From Phycisphaerales bacterium (lineage in GTDB: Bacteria; Planctomycetota; Phycisphaerae; Phycisphaerales; SM1A02), in NCBI GenBank assembly GCA_030748455.1, contig JASMLY010000054.1:1-6909 (forward strand): a stretch of DNA of 6,909 nt, written 5' to 3'. Numbering within the stretch: the stretch's first letter is position 1; the number at the start of each line of letters is the position of its first letter. The notes beneath the pieces are model-generated. The model saw only the letters and a list, made by a program, of their open reading frames with translations, was not told where the DNA came from and made no database searches. The translations under genes were made by a program, and so were the position numbers. Positions 5,126 to 6,909 of this stretch are shown piece after piece.

Positions 5126-6909
5126 ATGAGTACAAAAATATTTGTCGAACGGGAAATTGGAAATCGCATGATGCGATTTGAAACCGGTGAAGTCGCAAAA
5201 CAAGCAAGCGGTGCTGTAATCGCTTCGTACGCAGACACAGTTGTGATGTGTACAGCAATGCGTTCTGACCCACGTCCGGGACTTGACTTTTTCCCACTAC
5301 AGTGTGATTACCGCGAACGCACAAGTGCTGCAGGTAAATTCCCCGGCGGCTTCCGTAAACGCGAAGGCGCACCAAACGAAAAAGAAATTTTGACTATGCG
5401 ATTGATGGATCGTCCAATTCGTCCGCTCTTTCCTGACGGATACATTGACGAGTGCCAAATTCAAGCATGGGTCATGAGCCACGATGGTGAAAATGATGCT
5501 GACGTACTGGCATGTACAGCAGCATCAGCAGCACTTTGCTTAACTGACTCACCATTTGAAGGTCCGGTTGCAACAGTACGCGTCGGGAGAATTGTTACCG
5601 ATGAAGGTGAAACATTCGTACTGAACCCAACTCACACCCAAATGCAATACTCCGATTTAGACCTTGTTCTTTCAGGTCACAGTGATGGAGTAAATATGAT
5701 TGAGATTGGCGCGGCACAAGTCGACGAAGCCGGCGTAATGGGCGCAATCAAGTTTGGATACGAAGAGGGCATTAAGCCAATCTTGGAACTCCAAAACGAA
5801 CTAGCAGAAAAAGCAGGCACGACAGAAAAACGTGTTGGCGATCTTTCGCTTCCAAGCGATGAAGTTATGGCGAAAGTCAAAGAACTCGTAGAGACAAAAA
5901 TGCTTGAAGCGCGCCGTATCCCCGGAAAATCGGAGAGAAACGAAGCAGTTAATGCGTTGCGTTCCGAAATGATTGACAACAATTTTCAGGTTCCAGAAGG
6001 TTGTACTTATAGCGACCACATCGCTGCTGAAAAAACTCAACGAGAAGCAAAAGAGGCCTTCCGTAAACTTGAAAAGAAATGCACTCGTAAACTAATTGTT
6101 GAAGAGTCCATTCGCGCTGACGGTCGTTCATTTGACCAAATACGCGACCTTCTTATGGACCCAAGTTACTTCCCACGAACCCACGGCTCAGCGTTGTTCC
6201 AACGTGGCGAAACGCAATCACTAGTAACTTGTACTCTTGGTACTGGTCGTGACGAGCAAATCGTTGATGGCTTGATGCCTGAATACGCGAAGAAGTTCTA
6301 CCTTCATTACAACTTCCCTCCGTTCTGTGTTGGTGAAGCGGGCCGCATCATGGGTCCTGGTCGTCGTGAAATCGGACACGGTGCTCTAGCCGAGCGTTCC
6401 TTGCTTGGTATTCTTCCTGAAGTAGACGACTTCCCATACACAATTCGATTGGTCAGCGACATTACTGAATCAAACGGTTCGTCATCAATGGCGAGTGTGT
6501 GTGGTGGTTGCCTTGCACTTATGGACGCTGGGGTTCCAATTCAAAACACTTGTGCTGGTATCAGCGTTGGTCGTTTCAGCGACGATGATGGAAAAGTTGT
6601 TCGTGTGATGGACATTATCGGCGAAGAAGATTTCTTTGGCGACATGGACTTTAAAGTGTGCGGTACTAAGACCGGCATCACAGGTGTCCAACTTGACCTT
6701 AAAGCAAGAGGTCTTTGGTTCGACGAACTCGAAATAATTTTCGAAATGGCTCGCAAAGGAAGAGTTGATATTATTGATCAAATGGAATCAGTCATTCCTA
6801 GTCCACGCGAAGAACTTTCAGAGTACGCACCACGCATGCTTACCATTACGATTAACCCAGAGAAAATCGGCAAACTCATTGGTCCTGGCGGTAAAACAAT
6901 TCGTCAAAT
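5126..6909 (+). CDS. pnp: Polyribonucleotide nucleotidyltransferase (PNPase), 3' end missing
   Basis: PNPase is a trimeric 3'-5' phosphorolytic exoribonuclease (and polymerase in reverse), a main enzyme of mRNA decay. The window holds the first 594 codons of a protein usually about 700 residues long. Domains: first RNase PH-like core with FFPLQCDYRER, KFPGGFRKREG and DRPIRPLF (95-102); helical linker about 245-325; second RNase PH core from ESIRADGR (330-334) with RGETQ (360-364), GRREIGHG (412-419), SNGSSSM (449-455) and the metal/catalytic aspartates Asp502 and Asp508 in EDFFGDMDFK (E. coli D486 and D492); then the KH domain, whose GPGG loop (586-589) is at the right edge. The remaining KH and the S1 domain lie outside. 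Active-site residues are intact. The upstream hairpin suggests post-transcriptional autocontrol. Confidence 0.97.
   Translation, partial: MSTKIFVEREIGNRMMRFETGEVAKQASGAVIASYADTVVMCTAMRSDPRPGLDFFPLQCDYRERTSAAGKFPGGFRKREGAPNEKEILTMRLMDRPIRPLFPDGYIDECQIQAWVMSHDGENDADVLACTAASAALCLTDSPFEGPVATVRVGRIVTDEGETFVLNPTHTQMQYSDLDLVLSGHSDGVNMIEIGAAQVDEAGVMGAIKFGYEEGIKPILELQNELAEKAGTTEKRVGDLSLPSDEVMAKVKELVETKMLEARRIPGKSERNEAVNALRSEMIDNNFQVPEGCTYSDHIAAEKTQREAKEAFRKLEKKCTRKLIVEESIRADGRSFDQIRDLLMDPSYFPRTHGSALFQRGETQSLVTCTLGTGRDEQIVDGLMPEYAKKFYLHYNFPPFCVGEAGRIMGPGRREIGHGALAERSLLGILPEVDDFPYTIRLVSDITESNGSSSMASVCGGCLALMDAGVPIQNTCAGISVGRFSDDDGKVVRVMDIIGEEDFFGDMDFKVCGTKTGITGVQLDLKARGLWFDELEIIFEMARKGRVDIIDQMESVIPSPREELSEYAPRMLTITINPEKIGKLIGPGGKTIRQ

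Noticed and set aside
6485..6781. Minus-strand open frames opposite pnp
   Set aside because: They are antisense shadows of highly conserved PNPase active-site codons with no supporting signals.

Overview
This is a bacterial chromosomal segment carrying mostly core housekeeping genes. Base composition looks moderate (GC roughly in the 40s by eye, not computed). The rpsO-pnp gene order is widespread in bacteria. I see no phage, transposon, CRISPR or defence genes. Phylum cannot be fixed from here. The wording of the polynucleotide phosphorylase and the aminotransferase gives me a weak impression of a planctomycete (Phycisphaerae-like) or another moderate-GC aquatic lineage, but this is unverified.

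Layout. (1) Positions 1-617, plus strand: the 3' end of an unrecognised gene, whose stop overlaps the start of a small GNAT acetyltransferase. (2) 603-1710, minus strand: prfB, peptide chain release factor 2. It is split into a 24-codon first frame and a long second frame joined at a CTT TGA C programmed +1 frameshift site. It ends tail to tail with the GNAT gene, overlapping it by 15 bp. (3) 1711-1781: divergent control region between prfB and the next gene, with a perfect 8-bp inverted repeat. (4) 1782-2984, plus strand: a class I, subgroup I-beta-like aspartate (possibly prephenate) aminotransferase. (5) 2985-3034: a short convergent gap with an exact 21-bp tandem duplication that can form a bidirectional terminator. 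(6) 3034-4635, minus strand: serA, D-3-phosphoglycerate dehydrogenase of the long type with ASB and ACT domains. (7) 4636-4712: divergent control region. (8) 4713-4970, plus strand: rpsO (ribosomal protein S15). It is followed by a 155-bp spacer with a long, bulge-free imperfect hairpin, then pnp (polynucleotide phosphorylase), which runs off the right edge inside its KH domain.

How the parts relate: prfB, rpsO and pnp serve translation and RNA turnover; serA and the aminotransferase serve amino-acid synthesis. Two loci carry recognisable self-regulation architecture. The prfB frameshift site lets RF2 level set its own synthesis. The rpsO-pnp spacer hairpin sits where E. coli has the RNase III-processed leader used for PNPase autocontrol. 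I found no new multi-gene system. The noteworthy signals are these regulatory structures, the tandem repeat and the symmetric element in the prfB/aminotransferase promoter region.
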